Position numbers and translations under genes: made by a program
Notes under the pieces: model-generated
Databases searched by the model: none
What the model was told of the DNA's origin: nothing
What the model saw: the letters and a program-made list of their open reading frames with translations, nothing else
NCBI GenBank assembly: GCA_963971305.1
Contig: OZ020303.1
Coordinates: 60,822,867-60,886,866, forward strand
Reading direction: 5' to 3'
DNA from: Arcuatula senhousia
Lineage: Eukaryota; Mollusca; Bivalvia; Mytilida; Mytilidae
DNA length: 64,000 bases
In this document: positions 1 to 11,824 of the stretch, in pieces
Position numbering within the stretch: position 1 is the stretch's first letter
Layout: every line of letters begins with the position of its first letter

Positions 1-225
1 AGGCTCACCAAAACAATTCATTGTTTTTTCTTTCTGGGTCAAGGACAATTTATTTTTTCCCCAAAAAATTGAAAACAAAATATTTTTTTCAAAAACATTG
101 AACATGTTGAAAACAAATTTTTTTTTTCAAAAAAATCCATACCTGCCCCAGAATTTCAAATGGTTGCTGCCTAAGTTGGACAGCTTTGCGTACAGTTATG
201 TCCGTTCCCACCGGAAAATCTGATT

Positions 226-608
226 TTGCTACAAGTGTGAATGTGCAGTTCGAATTAATGTAAATAACTCATCAGTAGTGACGAAATAAAGCACGGCTCC
301 TTCACTTTGCTTTCTAATTAATCCAGCCACAGTCAGAACATCATACTTTTTAAACACATATCTGTCCATAGCATTTTTGTTTCTTTTAGTTTTGCATTTT
401 TCACTTGGTTTATAGTCTCATAATATCTCTCTTTTGTAAATAAAACATTATTTGAAGATGTAATGTCCGTCATCAGTTTTTCTATTTCAGTTTTAAATTG
501 ATCTTCGCTGTTTGCTAAATATTTATTCACAATAGCTGATTTATTCTCATTGCTAAGTAAACCTCTTAACCTATAAAATATTCTTAAAAATAACTGTTTA
601 TTTTCCAT
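226..608 (-). pseudogene. Decayed integrase-type N-terminal fragment (retroelement, KRBA2-like)
   Basis: The minus strand reads 91 codons from an ATG at 608. A one-base frameshift near 347 then moves into a second frame that continues to a stop near 226. The second segment contains KKYDVLTVAG and later YFVTTDELF. This resembles the lead-in region of integrase-like proteins of the KRAB-A-domain-containing 2 kind, where a short helical region precedes a K-R-Y-D-V motif and an integrase zinc-binding region. No HHCC zinc finger or DDE core follows, so the piece is truncated. It is most likely a broken copy of a retroelement or domesticated integrase. The family is inferred from pattern memory and the frame break is seen directly. 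Confidence 0.4.
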
Positions 609-698
609 CAGTTTACTAATAAATACAATAAGACCATATTGTAAGGTTGCTTCCTAGCCTTTGAACATATTTCTTATATTATTTTACAGTTAAGCCCT

Positions 699-858
699 TG
701 TACAAGTTATTATTTTTTCATGAAAAATTTCCGTACAAGTTATTACTTGTACAACTGCGCTTGTACAGGTTATAACTTGTATGATGCCATCATACAAGTA
801 ATTACTTGTACAATTTTTTCATACAAGTTATAACTTGTACAAAATAATAACTTGTACA
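699..858. repeat. Short foldback built of 18-bp palindromes
   Basis: The ends are an 18-bp inverted pair (699-716 and 841-858, TGTACAAGTTATTATTTT). The interior repeats near-palindromes of the type TACAAGTTATAACTTGTA four to five times. The whole 160 bp can fold into one long hairpin or several short ones. It has no coding potential and is probably a small MITE or a locally amplified palindrome. Confidence 0.7.
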
Positions 859-860
859 CG

Positions 861-3290
861 ACAGATATATATTACAAGTTATCCAATGTAAATAGATTGA
901 CTGACAAATATCATAAGCATTGATTATACTATTTGACATGTTAAAGATTGTCTACATGTATTTCAATATATGTTATAAGTTTCAATTATGAATGTAACCT
1001 TGTCAATGAAATGACATTTGACCAATTAAGATTATTTAGAGGCAGGTTATGCCCCCTATCATGTAAAAAAATCACTAGTAATTGTTTATTAAAAACAAAA
1101 CATTGGGTTAAATAATATTTACATATAAGTCCAATAGGGTTATTTTTATCATTGTACCCATTTTCTTTGTACATATAACATGTTGGTGACATTTTTGATG
1201 CATTTTAGTGAATCAATATGTAATATTGATATGGTGATTGCTATGTAATGTTATAAAGATTACTTTAACTAATTATTGAACAATAATAAACATGCTACCA
1301 TTGAAATGGTATTAATGTCTTAAAATATTGTCCAAAATACCAAGTATGTGTTCAATAGAAAATGCATATTTTCAAACATAATTGCTGCTATAAGAATATT
1401 ATGTCTGTAAAAATGTTAGTTATTCTACAAAAGTAATAATAAAAGATAACTTGTTTTGTTATATCAATCTATTTCCCACACAAAAAAGTTGCAGAGCTTT
1501 ATGTCTCTGGTCCATCAATCAGTCCTACACATCACTTTGTTATAATAAAAATGACAAAGTTCCAGACAATAAATATTGCTCTGCCTGACGCACCAAGACT
1601 CATTAGAGGCGCTCTACCAAAAAAATTGAAAATGCCAAACATAATATAATTATGATGAGCATAAAACAATAAAACCAAAAATACCAAACAGGGGAAGAAA
1701 ATTATTACTTAATTTATCTAACAATGTCTGGGGTAAGAAGAATCTAGGGGTTTAGACAATATTGAAAATTAAACATATAATTTAAAGCTATAAATGAAAC
1801 TCCACTTATACTACTGAACACAAACAAAACATGGTTTGCAAGAACTACACCATATATAGATATGCATGTTACCAAAAAATCTAGAAAAGCAAAGTTTTGT
1901 CGGACTGTTGACCCAATATTTATGTTGAAAACCCTGATAATAGTTCATGAACAAGTAAACGGATATTTCTAAAAAAGTACATCATATGTTGTGCTTTCTA
2001 CCAGGATTCCATCTGCAAATTATAGTGTGAATAATCACCCATTAAACTGAAATCCTGATATACATGTACAAATGGTGATAAGGCTGTCCCCATCTGTTAG
2101 TCAAGTTAGTCAACACAACCCTTAAACATCTGAACAAAATTTAACGAAACTTGGTATGCAAGAAGTTCATCATATGAAATCGTGCATAAATTACCATGTA
2201 TTCATTAGCCACAAATTTGGGACACAATTAAATTTACCAAAATACCAAGAACAACAAAACAGAATTCCATAGAACTTGGAATTGAAGAAGTATAACACTT
2301 ATAGTTGTATCTGTTGCAACAAATCATTGATTTACCAGAGTACATAATTATAAAGCTAATTTTTTACTCCAATACCATAATATGAACTGCACACAAGGGT
2401 TATATCATAAATATACAGCCTTGTCCAAATACACAAAACAGGAAATGCTTTCCAAAATTAAGCATAAAAAAAGATATAGATTAAATGTGCAACATAAGAC
2501 AAAGCCCCACAAAACAGGAACTGTTTTATCAAACACCAGATTAACGAAATCTCCATCCTTGAAATCAGCATTCAATAGAAACTAAAATGTGTCGCATTTA
2601 TTTGCAACAGAATACCCAGCAGAAATTAACAAATTTATGCAGCTCAAAGACATGCTACAAGAAATCCTTAAAATAGTTTCAAGATATGAAATATGGTACG
2701 CTGCCTAGTTGAAACATATAAAGAAAAAATGGTGGGTTAAACCATGTTATATGGTGACAAACATTCTTCATCCATTGGATATAAAGTTCCATTATAAAAG
2801 AAAACATTCTGACTTCCGAGTTGTCAGTACCAACGGTACTTTGATTTACTTTGCGCTTTCAATAGAGGTTGGCTGACATATTTGCAATATCTCCCCATAT
2901 CCTATTTTTCCTATTGTTTTGAATATGCATGTATCCAAAATCAAGATACAATAGTCCACTGTACATTTCATCTCCTACTACTACTATGTCTGTTTGACAT
3001 ATTCCCAATATCCCATTTTTCTAAAAAACAAAATATGAATGTGTTGAATATAAATGTATTCACAATGAGAATAAATTAGTCCAAGAACTGGCATAATTCA
3101 CACAATTGATAAAAAACCTGTTTACGAATAGAAAAACAAATGTAAAAAAAAAATAAAAAATTCTGAATTTGTATGAAAAAAAAATTATGATTTTGCCTTG
3201 GGTAGAAAAAAAAATTGTAACTTTGATCTGGACAGAAAAAAAATATAATATCACATCACAAAATCCCAGACCCCCCACCGTGTGAAAATG
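861..3290. other. AT-rich intergenic DNA with minor repeats
   Basis: I see no supportable gene in this stretch. It holds a dispersed repeat at about 1604-1670 that recurs at 24141-24205 (shared start AGAGGCGCTCTACCAAAAAA). About 2720-2775 is a minus-strand fragment of the Penelope-like 3' motif. Near 3120-3260 there is an A-rich run with a roughly 40-bp unit repeated about three times. Short ORFs in this stretch look random. Confidence 0.5.
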
Positions 3291-3299
3291 GTTCGTGCC

Positions 3300-6200
3300 T
3301 AAGCATAATCTTGAGAAACCAGAAAAGGATACTGGCCCAGGCGTCGCCTGATATAAAAAGGCCTGGACTTACCGACACTACGGACACGGCTTCGTTTCGT
3401 AATGCAGGTGTCCAAATATCTCAGTCTCGTCAAAGATTTCATATACCCAGTCTGATAATCCAGAACTCTTATATAAAAACTTAGATTCAAACCATGCTCC
3501 GTACTCTTGGAAGACGTTTACAATTTTGAAAATGTTAAATCCCATTGCACGGTCAGTAAATGTGGAATTAACAGTTGGGATGATCTAAATTGCACATCTT
3601 CAAATTTAATTTACGGACTAAAATGCACTCTCTGTTGATTGATCTACGTTGGTGAGACAGAGGGAAGACTAAATGCTCGTATGTGTGGCCATAGGTCAGG
3701 TGTCAACAACGACAGTTTTCCTTTTGTCTACCAACATTTCAAACAACCAGACCATTCCATTTTGTCCTTGAGAGTTCGCATTCTAGAGAAAATTTACCAT
3801 ACAACAAACTTTGAGTACACCTTTCCGTAGAAAGAGAAGTGTTCTGGATTCTGAGAACCGCACTACCTTATGGGTGCAACGACAATTTTGGAATTATAGG
3901 CAATTTGTCTAGAGACCTAGATGCAATGATATGAACGTGATGAATCCTTTTGAAATAACAGAAAGACGGAAACGCGTGGTCGTCGTAAATACAATGCACC
4001 AAAACTATGCGATGTTACAAATAATGGATTGCTACAGTGTGTCCAAAAACCACTATAGGGATTCATCATATTCGCACTAAATTGTAATCTATACCCCTTT
4101 CGAAACTTTATACCTTGTATAAACAATGTCTTTAAAATCCAGTCACTGACCCAAATTCCAACCTTAAACGACTGACCGCTATTATTCTTGATATCGGTAA
4201 CAACTGCCTATTCAAACCTGACGAAAATGGTAAAGACGACGTTCTGTTCTCTCACTTGAAGTCTTCCTTTTTTAAACAAAGGTTTGGATGCGGCATTAAT
4301 ATAGGAAAAATTCTACATCATAAATCTGTTACGTCACATATTCCTCATTGTTTCAAAGACAAAAGAATTCCAATCATCTCTTATAACAATACATCCATTG
4401 TTGCACAAGGTTTTCAACTACAAACAAGTGTTGCGGGACTTCCAAATCAAAGCAAAACCTCCAGACTGCTCTTGTGAAAAGTCTTCATTCAAAAATGGTC
4501 CCTCTGGCCACTTTATCACTGGTGACTTGAACATCGTGGAAAATGACTTACTTTGTGATGCTTTGGCTAAACGACCAACGTATTGTGAGCCTAGACGCAT
4601 CAACAGGAACAATAATTTTAAAACAATTATGGATTCAGTCGAAGACAATGCCAGAAAATGAGCCAAGAAAAAAAACAGGAGAAAGAAAGAAGCAAAGGTG
4701 TACCAAAGGGGTAATCAGTATCATAAAACCGTGAAGACAAAGACAAAACCGGCAGACAAAAAATCATCACAACAAAACAAACCACATAACAATATAAAAC
4801 ACACACACATAACAACAAAACCGCATTCAGCAACGCGAACTCAAGTCGAAACGAGAGTGAACTCAGGTGCTCCGGAAGAGTAAGCAGTTCCTGCTTGATA
4901 TAGCACACCCTTCACGTTGCCAAAGATCGATTAAGTGTTGGTCAAATCTGGAAAGGATGACATTACAAAACTCTATGTCAAACCAACATCTGTGCTCATC
5001 TGAGAGAAAGAAATCCCGTATTTGCATACAAGCACATGATGTCGTCCGTAAAATTTCTTGAGTGATGACAACAACCTGGGAGCAACGTACCCCTGTGTTA
5101 ACAATTTGCTTGTCAGCCGTGTAGCTCTATCAAGGAAGTCGTTGTACTCCCTACATGCTCTGGAATAGCGAATCAATCGTGATACGTAAACTCCATATGC
5201 TGGAGCGGACGGAATGTTGCTACACAGAAAGGGAAAGTTAACTATTGGAAAGTTGAAGACATCACGTTTGTCATAGAGCTTTGTACAAAGCCTTCCTTGT
5301 GTGTCAATTTCGAGAAATAGATCCAAATATGAAGCAGACCTCCTAGAATCTGTAGTGTCCTTTACCTCAAGTTCCTTCGGATATTTTAATGTTATGCTAA
5401 ATGATGTTATGTTAGCGTGGGTTAAAGATGTGAGGTCCTTGATTTTGAAAAAAAATCAATTGTTTGAAGGGCTCAATGAGCACTAAAGCAACATCCATTT
5501 TTTTACAACGCTGAAGTTGCAGAAACACTGTCCACCTTATATGACAAATATGTTGTTGTACCTGCAGACAAAGTACCAAATAATATCATTTGTGTGTGCA
5601 AGAAACACTATATTGACGCTTGACAGCTGAATTAGGGGCTGTTTGCACCAGCAATAGCACCACATACGTCTAAGGAGGAAATTATTGACAATCACAAATC
5701 TGTCATTTCCTCCTTTGGGCTCTCTGTTGGTGCTGACAATGATGACATACCATCCCTGTATTTGAATCCTAAATTACATAAAAATCCAAACCAATAGCGG
5801 TTCGTTGCAGGGTCATCAAAATGAATCACTAAACCGCATTCAGTTCTGTTGACTTCAATACTAACGGCAATAAAATCCGGCCTCCAGAAATATTACGATT
5901 GTTGTTATCCTAGAAATAGTGTCGAATAAATGTGGATCCTGAAGAATTCAAAAATAAAACTATTGGAGATTCTATGCTCAAAATCAGTTTCATCTTGCAA
6001 CAACATCAAAACCTTTGATTTTTCTGCTCTTTACACTTCTATTCCGCAAGAACAACTCAAATCACGATTTTCACAGCTGATTAAACGCAGCTTTTTAAAA
6101 AAAGAATGGAAAACGCAGGTACAAATATCTGGTAGTCGATTACAGTAAGACTTATTTTGTCATCAATGAGTCGAAGAAAAAGAACAAATATACAGAAATC

Positions 6201-6322
6201 CAAGTAGTCGACATGCTTAATTTTCTTATCAACAACATATTTGTTCAGTTCGGTGAACGTGTTTTTCAGCAAACAATAGGTATTCAAATGGGTACTAATT
6301 GTGCACATTTGCTTGCTGATTT
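3300..6322 (+). pseudogene. Decayed Naiad-type Penelope-like element (GIY-YIG, CxC, RT)
   Basis: Pieces of one protein can be read in order across several frames. First comes a cysteine pair region and a GIY-YIG-like nuclease (LIYVGETEGRLNARMCGHRS at about 3636-3695, then REVFWI and LPYGCND near 3840-3880). Next is a linker with a CSC motif and HFITGDLNIV (about 4460-4540). Last are RT parts: ADKVPNNIICVC near 5570, LYTSIPQ near 6030 and a GIQMGTNCAHLLADF block at 6280-6322. The reading is interrupted by stops, frameshifts and an inverted insertion at 4870-5490. The order nuclease, CxC, RT is the published hallmark of Naiad elements; canonical Penelope elements carry the nuclease at the C-terminus. 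The right end is cut by a LINE at about 6323. Confidence 0.75.
4870..5490 (-). pseudogene. Inverted Penelope-like RT C-terminal fragment
   Basis: The minus strand carries the C-terminal part of a Penelope-like RT: LDLFLEIDTQGRL, then KLYDKRDVFNFPIVNFPFL, then AYGVYVSRLIRYSRACREY and LLTQGY. These blocks are colinear with the C-terminus of the better copy at 8049-11020. The piece sits inside a plus-strand copy of the same family, between its CxC linker and its RT. Penelope-like elements are known for compound tandem and inverted insertions, which explains this arrangement. It is truncated at both ends and probably not functional. Confidence 0.7.
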
Positions 6323-8048
6323 TGATTTATAGATTATATTTTAGATTTGATATGTTTGAAAATATAGACCCAGATGTTGTCACAAATCTGAATACTGAAC
6401 TAAATCAATGTATTACTGAGAAAGATGTTATTGATGCTGTTAAAAGGTTAAAGAATAACAAAGCTTGTAGTTCTGATTTGTAGTTGAATGAATTTCTTAA
6501 ACATGCATGTAGTAAACTTTTACCTATATTTGTAAAATTATTTAATGTAATTTTTGACACGGGTATTATTCCTGATAGTTGGTCTGAAGGTATTATTGTT
6601 CCAATTTACAAAAACAAGGGTGATCCCTGTAGTCCAGACAACTACAGGGGTATAACTATATTAAGTTGTTTTGGTAAACTTTTTACCACAATATTAAATA
6701 ATAAACTGAATTGTTACTTAGAGAAATACAATGTTGTATGTGAAGAACAAGCAGGGTTCAGAAAGAATTATAGCACATGTGACCATATTTTCAACCTTAA
6801 ATGTCTATACAAGATGTAATAAAACATTGTACTGTGCATTTATGGATTATCGCAAGGCATTTGATTCTGTAGATAGATTAGCCCTATGGCATAAATTGTT
6901 AGCTCACAATATTGATGGTAAAATGTTTAAAATTATTCATAATATGTACGCAAATGAAAAATCATGTGTTAGAAAAGGTTCAAACACATGATTTTTCAAA
7001 CACACCAAAGTGCAAAGTTATCTGATAATTTCTTTAGTAATATTGGTGTTAGACAGGGTGAAAACCTTTCATCCGTACTTTTCTCATTATTTTTAATCGA
7101 TCTTGTTGAATTTATTTCTCATTCATATGATGGATTGTCAAATATTTACAATGCAGCTCATATATTTTTAGATACTGAAGGAATCGCTGTTTATTTTAAA
7201 CTGTACTTGCTTTTATATGCTGATGATACTGTTATACTAGCTGAGTCAAAATGTGAATTGCCGGCTGCTTTAAATGCAATGTATCTATATTGTAAAACTT
7301 GGAAACTAGAGGTAAATGCCTCTAAAACTAAAATTGTTATTTTTCAAAAGAGAAACCAAAGTGCTAATGAAAATCCTGTATTTATGTTTAACAATGAAGT
7401 GTTAAATATTGTAGACGACTTTACATATCTAGGCAATGTTTTTATGTCTAATGGGTCTTTTTGTAATAACAAGTCTAAGCTTGTCTCTCAAGGTAGAAAA
7501 GCTCTGTATAGTATTTTAAAAAAGAGTAGAAAATTAAATTTGCCCATCGACATACAGATAGAACCTTTTTGATACGATTGTGGCACCTGTATTATTGTAT
7601 GGATGTGAAGTGTGGGGTTTCAATTATAATGATGTATTTGAATCTTTTTGTGTTCAATTTTATAAAAAAATTCTACCCCAAATGATATATTATATGGTGA
7701 ACTTGGTAGATTTCCTATTGATATTGTTATAAAAAGTAGAATGATAGCTTTTTGGAAGAGGATTGTATGTAACAAGCAAGACAAAATTTGTGCTACATTG
7801 TATAAACTTATGTATAATATGCATATCAAACATTTTTACCACTCTAAATGGTTAGTGTGTATTGAAAAAGTGTTAAATGATTGTGGTTATTCTGAATTTT
7901 TGGTATCACAAAGTGTACCTCAAAAAATATAAACCTATCTTTGTTAGTTAAGCAAAAGCTATGTGATCAATTTAAGCAAAATTGGTATAACAATGTGTTT
8001 AAATCTCCAAAATGTCTTAACTATAGAATTTTCAAGTGTACTCATAAT

Positions 8049-10373
8049 ACTAGAATACAACATCGTTCAAACATTACCATTACAGATCTTGTTAAAATAT
8101 TTAAAAACAACGGAAGACATCAATTACTTTGTAAACTGTGTTCTATACCTATTTCTAAACTAAACAATATTAAACTGGACTGTGAAACTATATCTCACGC
8201 CAGTCCCTTATATGAAGGTGCACTTATCATAAATGCATTCTGTTATTTTAAATTGTTTCCAAAAATTGATAGTCCTCTAGACCACATTCGACATTTTATC
8301 AAATTAACATATATTAATAGAGGACTTGATTTTATAAACATATCTAGCATATTTGCGGATCCAAAAATCAAAGATCTCATTCCACCTTATTTTTCTAATA
8401 CTGAACCTCCTATTGTATCTTATAAATATAAAAAACCTACCCGAAACATTATTTTTAATTATACGTCAACCACCACTGATGAAGAACTGGATACGAATAT
8501 TCCTTTGTCATGCGACTGTAGTAATTCTGATTTTAAATATGTTCCTTGTGACCATGTTGTTACCGGTGACCTTACCATCGTCAAGGACCCAGAGGTAATA
8601 AATTTTCTGAAAAAGGGCCCAAAATTTAGACCCCCCTCAAAGATCAATTGGAATTCTTGCTTCGATTGTATCAAAACTGCACTTCTCTCTTTCTGTAAAT
8701 CTTGGATCAAGAGAGAAGAAGCAGATACTAAATCTCTTGACAATTTTATAAATAACTTCATGTCAATTGTTAAACTCAGAATAAATCATTTTCAAAACTC
8801 CTTTGTAGAATTTCGGCCAAATACATATCTAAAAAGAATTAAGACAAAAATGCGTTCACTTGGTTCACAATACGTTTTCGTTCCTGCAGACAAAGCTGCC
8901 AATAATGTCGTTATTGTATGACGAAAATATTACCTTGAAGTGTTGATGCAAGAAATTAAAAGCTCCAACACTTTTATTCGCGTACAATCTACAGAATGTA
9001 GTATTATTGAGGACCATATTTTAAATACCACATCACTACGAGCCGCTCCTACATACAATAAACTACCTACAATGTACTGGATCCCTAAACTACACAAAAA
9101 TCCTTATAAATCTCGTTTCATATCTGCTTCAAGTAAGTGTTCTCTCACTAATATTTCTAAAGTCTTATCACTTGCTTTGACTACTATGAAAGAATTTATT
9201 ATTCGATACTGCGAAAAGGTATTTGAAAACAGTGGCATAAATCATTTTTGGAGTGTGAAAAATTCGCTCGATGTTTTAGACAAACTTCGCGCTTTTGAAG
9301 GTACTTACCATACAGTTGATAGCTACGATTTTTCTACTTTGTACACTAACCTTCCTCACTGTCTTATTAAAAAACAATTTGAATATCTGGTTAAATGGTG
9401 TTTCGATAAATCTAAAAGTGACTATATCTGCTCTAAAGTTTCTAAATTATTTAATAAATCGTTTTTTAGCAACGAGACTCATAAAGGTTACGTCAATTGG
9501 ACTGATGCAGAAATGATAACTGCTCTAAATTATCTTTTGGACAACATTTATATTCGTTTTGGGAGAACAATTTATCGCCAAGTCATTGGTATCCCTATGG
9601 GAACTAATTGTGCCCCACTTATTGCTGACCTTTTTTTGTATTGTTATGAATCCCAATTTATGGCAAAACTTCAAAAAGACCCCAACAGACAACATCTCAT
9701 TGAAACTTTTAATTATACATACAGATATTTAGACGACATTCTTTCACTAAACAATCCGACATTTTCTAATTTTATTACGGAAATTTATCCCAAGGAATTA
9801 ACTTTGAATAAATCTAACCTTACTGGTGATAGATGCCCATTTTTAGATCTAGATTTAAGTATAATCAATGGAAAATTACACACTAAAATATATGATAAAC
9901 GGGATGACTTTTCATTTCCCATTGTGAATTTTCCTTTTCTAGAGGGAGATGTACCACTTGCTCCGTCTTACGGAGTATATATTTCACAGTTGGTAAGATA
10001 TGCTCGGATCTGCAGTGGTGTGTCTGATTTTAATGATAAAAACCAGTGTATTACAAAAAAATTACTAAAACAAGGATATCGTTACCACAAATTAGTGAAG
10101 TCGTTTACTAAGTTTTATCATAAATATCTATACCTTATTGGAAAATTTAACTGTACACGACGACTTTTGATTGTAAAGGGAATATCCCATCCAGATTTCT
10201 ACGGTAATGTTGTTTATAGAGCAAATAAATTCAAAAACAATCCGTTGGGAATGCAAAATTGGCTTAAAACTTTATTAAATAAAGGTTATGAAATGGATAT
10301 TTTAGTAAAATCTTTGAATTTAGTCTTCTTTGGTAAAAATATTGATAATTTGATACTTACTTTAAAATGTTAA
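8049..10373 (+). CDS. Penelope-like reverse transcriptase with one internal TGA
   Basis: A single frame runs through the insert with only one interruption, a TGA at 8919-8921, and ends at a TAA. Before the TGA are a CxC linker (LSCDCSNSDFKYVPCDH, near 8508) and the DKG-like motif VPADKAANNVVIV. After it come the RT blocks: YDFSTLYTNLPH near 9325, GIPMGTNCAPLIADLFL near 9589 (RT motif B), YRYLDDILSLNN near 9722 (catalytic YxDD) and KIYDKRDDFSFPIVNFPFL near 9885. The family copies RNA into DNA and is related to telomerase RT. The TGA aligns with a cysteine codon in the older copy (5597-5599). It could be a disabling mutation or a selenocysteine codon, since Naiads of clams are reported to use selenocysteine. 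Confidence 0.8.
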
Positions 10374-10689
10374 TTGCCTTTTTATACTTATGTCATTTTT
10401 GAGCATTACAGCGGTCAAGTGTGTCGGTTTTGTGTGATGATGCATCATCAAATCAAGTGTTTGACGTGTTGTGTCGGATTTAAAATCGACATACTTGATT
10501 TTTTTACATCAGTCGATGGATGCTTCTTAGCTAGCTGTCAGTAACTTCGAGTGTTCTCAAGAGAGTATCTTTACGTCCCGTTCATTAACTGTTGTCCTTT
10601 TGTCTCTGATACTCTCTTGTTGAATTGAACTTCTATCGATTTGATTTTTACTGTGTGTTAGTTTGTGCTTTGTTATTGATTATCATTAG

Positions 10690-10765
10690 GGGGAAGGTTG
10701 GCGCCAAAAAACTAGTTTAACCCCGCCACATTTTAATGTGCCTGTCCTAAGCCAGGAATCTTTAT
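10690..10765 (+). ncRNA. Conserved structured 3' UTR motif of the Penelope-like family
   Basis: The block starts at GGCGCC and runs through two hairpins: CACATT/AATGTG (10726-10739) and CCTG/CAGG around 10741-10756. The same succession appears at 19090-19165 (plus strand) and at 57282-57375 and 56947-57045 (minus strand), with different but paired stem bases. It lies downstream of RT sequence in three of these places. A role in RNA recognition or processing is an inference. Confidence 0.6.
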
Positions 10766-11568
10766 CAAAGCTTATGTTTGTATTTAGTCGAATTTTTGTT
10801 AATTGTTTTTTGTCAAGAAGAGGGTCTTTCAATGCACTTTGGGATTGGGCTTGAATCATATGTATTTTATTTTCAATCCAGGGGCCAATTGAAAAACAGC
10901 GAGCAGCGACCGCTGGTCACATTGAAGGCTGCTGGCTGTTTTCCATTGTGGATATTTAAAATATACGTTTATAATGTAGGTTGTGTCGCGTACACTTATT
11001 CCACATCTCATTTTCTTCTATCATAATTTTGAGAGTTATTTGTTAGAACTTCCATATGATCTGAGAAAAGCTTATTGTAACTACAGATGTCTGAATCATA
11101 GATTACCCATTGAACAAGGTCGTTTCTGGGGAGTTGAAAGAGATGATCGTATTTGTGATATTTGTGATATGCAATGTATTGGTGATGAATTTCACTATTT
11201 GTTTGAATGTAATTTTTTCTCTATGGAAAGAAATCAATTGTTACCAAAAGGTTCTTTTAAGCATCCAAATGCTTTAAAATTTTATGACTTGTTCAATTGT
11301 AATGACTTGAAAACAAAAGTTAATGTCGCTAAACTATGTAAGATTATACCATCTGTTGTCAATTGATATTGCCTTCCTATTCATGCTTGTGTACTAAAAT
11401 TTACAATATTATGTACTCATTTTGACGTCACACTTAATTATAAGTTGTCATTTGATTACTTGCTTGTATATTATGTTATTAATTGTTTGTTTTTATTCAA
11501 CAAACCCCAGTTGGGGTCATTGAAAAATAAAAAGTTTCAAAGTTTCAAAGTTTCAAAGTTCGGTCGAT

Positions 11569-11824
11569 TTTGTGTTTTGTGTTTCTTCGTGCTATTCTTG
11601 TTCGTGTTTACCGGTTTCGTCGTTGTCCTATCGAACTTTTGACACTCGAATGCCCAATTGGTGTCTCTTTGCTTCTTGCAACCCAACCGTGACAATTTAA
11701 TCTATTTATCATTGTTATAAGTCTTGATCACAAATATGATAGATAATCTTTATTTTAAAATCATTCTTGTACCGGGATATATTACAAATTAAATAACGGA
11801 AACATTTGTCCAACTTTCAGTTGG
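11569..11824. other. Receptor gene 3' flank with poly(A) signal
   Basis: A minus-strand AATAAA at 11749-11754 lies about 71 bp past the receptor stop codon and is a good polyadenylation signal. The remaining sequence up to the LINE tail is unassigned; its left part could be leftover 3' sequence of the older retroelement. Confidence 0.55.
11749..11754 (-). terminator. Polyadenylation signal AATAAA of the receptor gene
   Basis: AATAAA on the minus strand, 71 bp downstream of the receptor TGA stop at 11825-11827. It is the first such hexamer after the stop and fits a short 3' UTR. Confidence 0.6.

Larger units (their letters stand above)
8049..11020 (+). mobile_element. Penelope-like element (Naiad type, 5'-truncated), inserted in a LINE
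   Basis: The insert is flanked by TCATAAT at 8042-8048 and again at 11021-11027, a 7-bp target duplication. It carries a long RT reading frame ending at 10373 and a 647-bp 3' region. That region contains the structured motif shared with other copies (10690-10765) and a terminal block (10780-11020) that recurs inverted at 61130-61345. The N-terminal nuclease seen in the older copy at 3300 is missing, so the copy is truncated at its 5' end. Its open frame is far better kept than that of the neighbouring copies, which suggests a more recent insertion. Confidence 0.85.
6323..11560 (+). mobile_element. 5'-truncated LINE (CR1/Jockey-like), interrupted by a Penelope-like insertion
   Basis: The RT reads in several frames from 6350. 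Landmarks are PIYKNKGDPCSPDNYRG, EEQAGFRKNYSTCDHIF, FMDYRKAFDSVD, GVRQGENLSSVLFSLFL, LLYADDTVILAES, WKLEVNASKTKIVIF and LLYGCEVWG. The protein stops making sense at 8048 and resumes at 11028 with a C-terminal region that includes ICDICDMQCIGDEFHYLFEC. It ends at 11366. A short 3' tail follows, with repeats of AAAGTTTCAAAGTTTC near 11530-11560. The copy lacks the endonuclease half and has several frame breaks and one stop in the leading part, so it is inactive. Assignment to a CR1/Jockey-like LINE is inferred; the exact clade is uncertain. Confidence 0.8.

Noticed and set aside
4627..4908. ORF of 93 residues on minus near the decayed Penelope-like element
   Set aside because: Composition is hydrophobic and random, and it lies opposite the CxC linker and a low-complexity lysine-rich stretch.
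10374..10700. SECIS element for the TGA in the Penelope-like RT
   Set aside because: An ATGATG palindrome near 10437 loosely resembles part of the core, but the spacing to an AA loop and the opposing GA pair do not fit. Not called.
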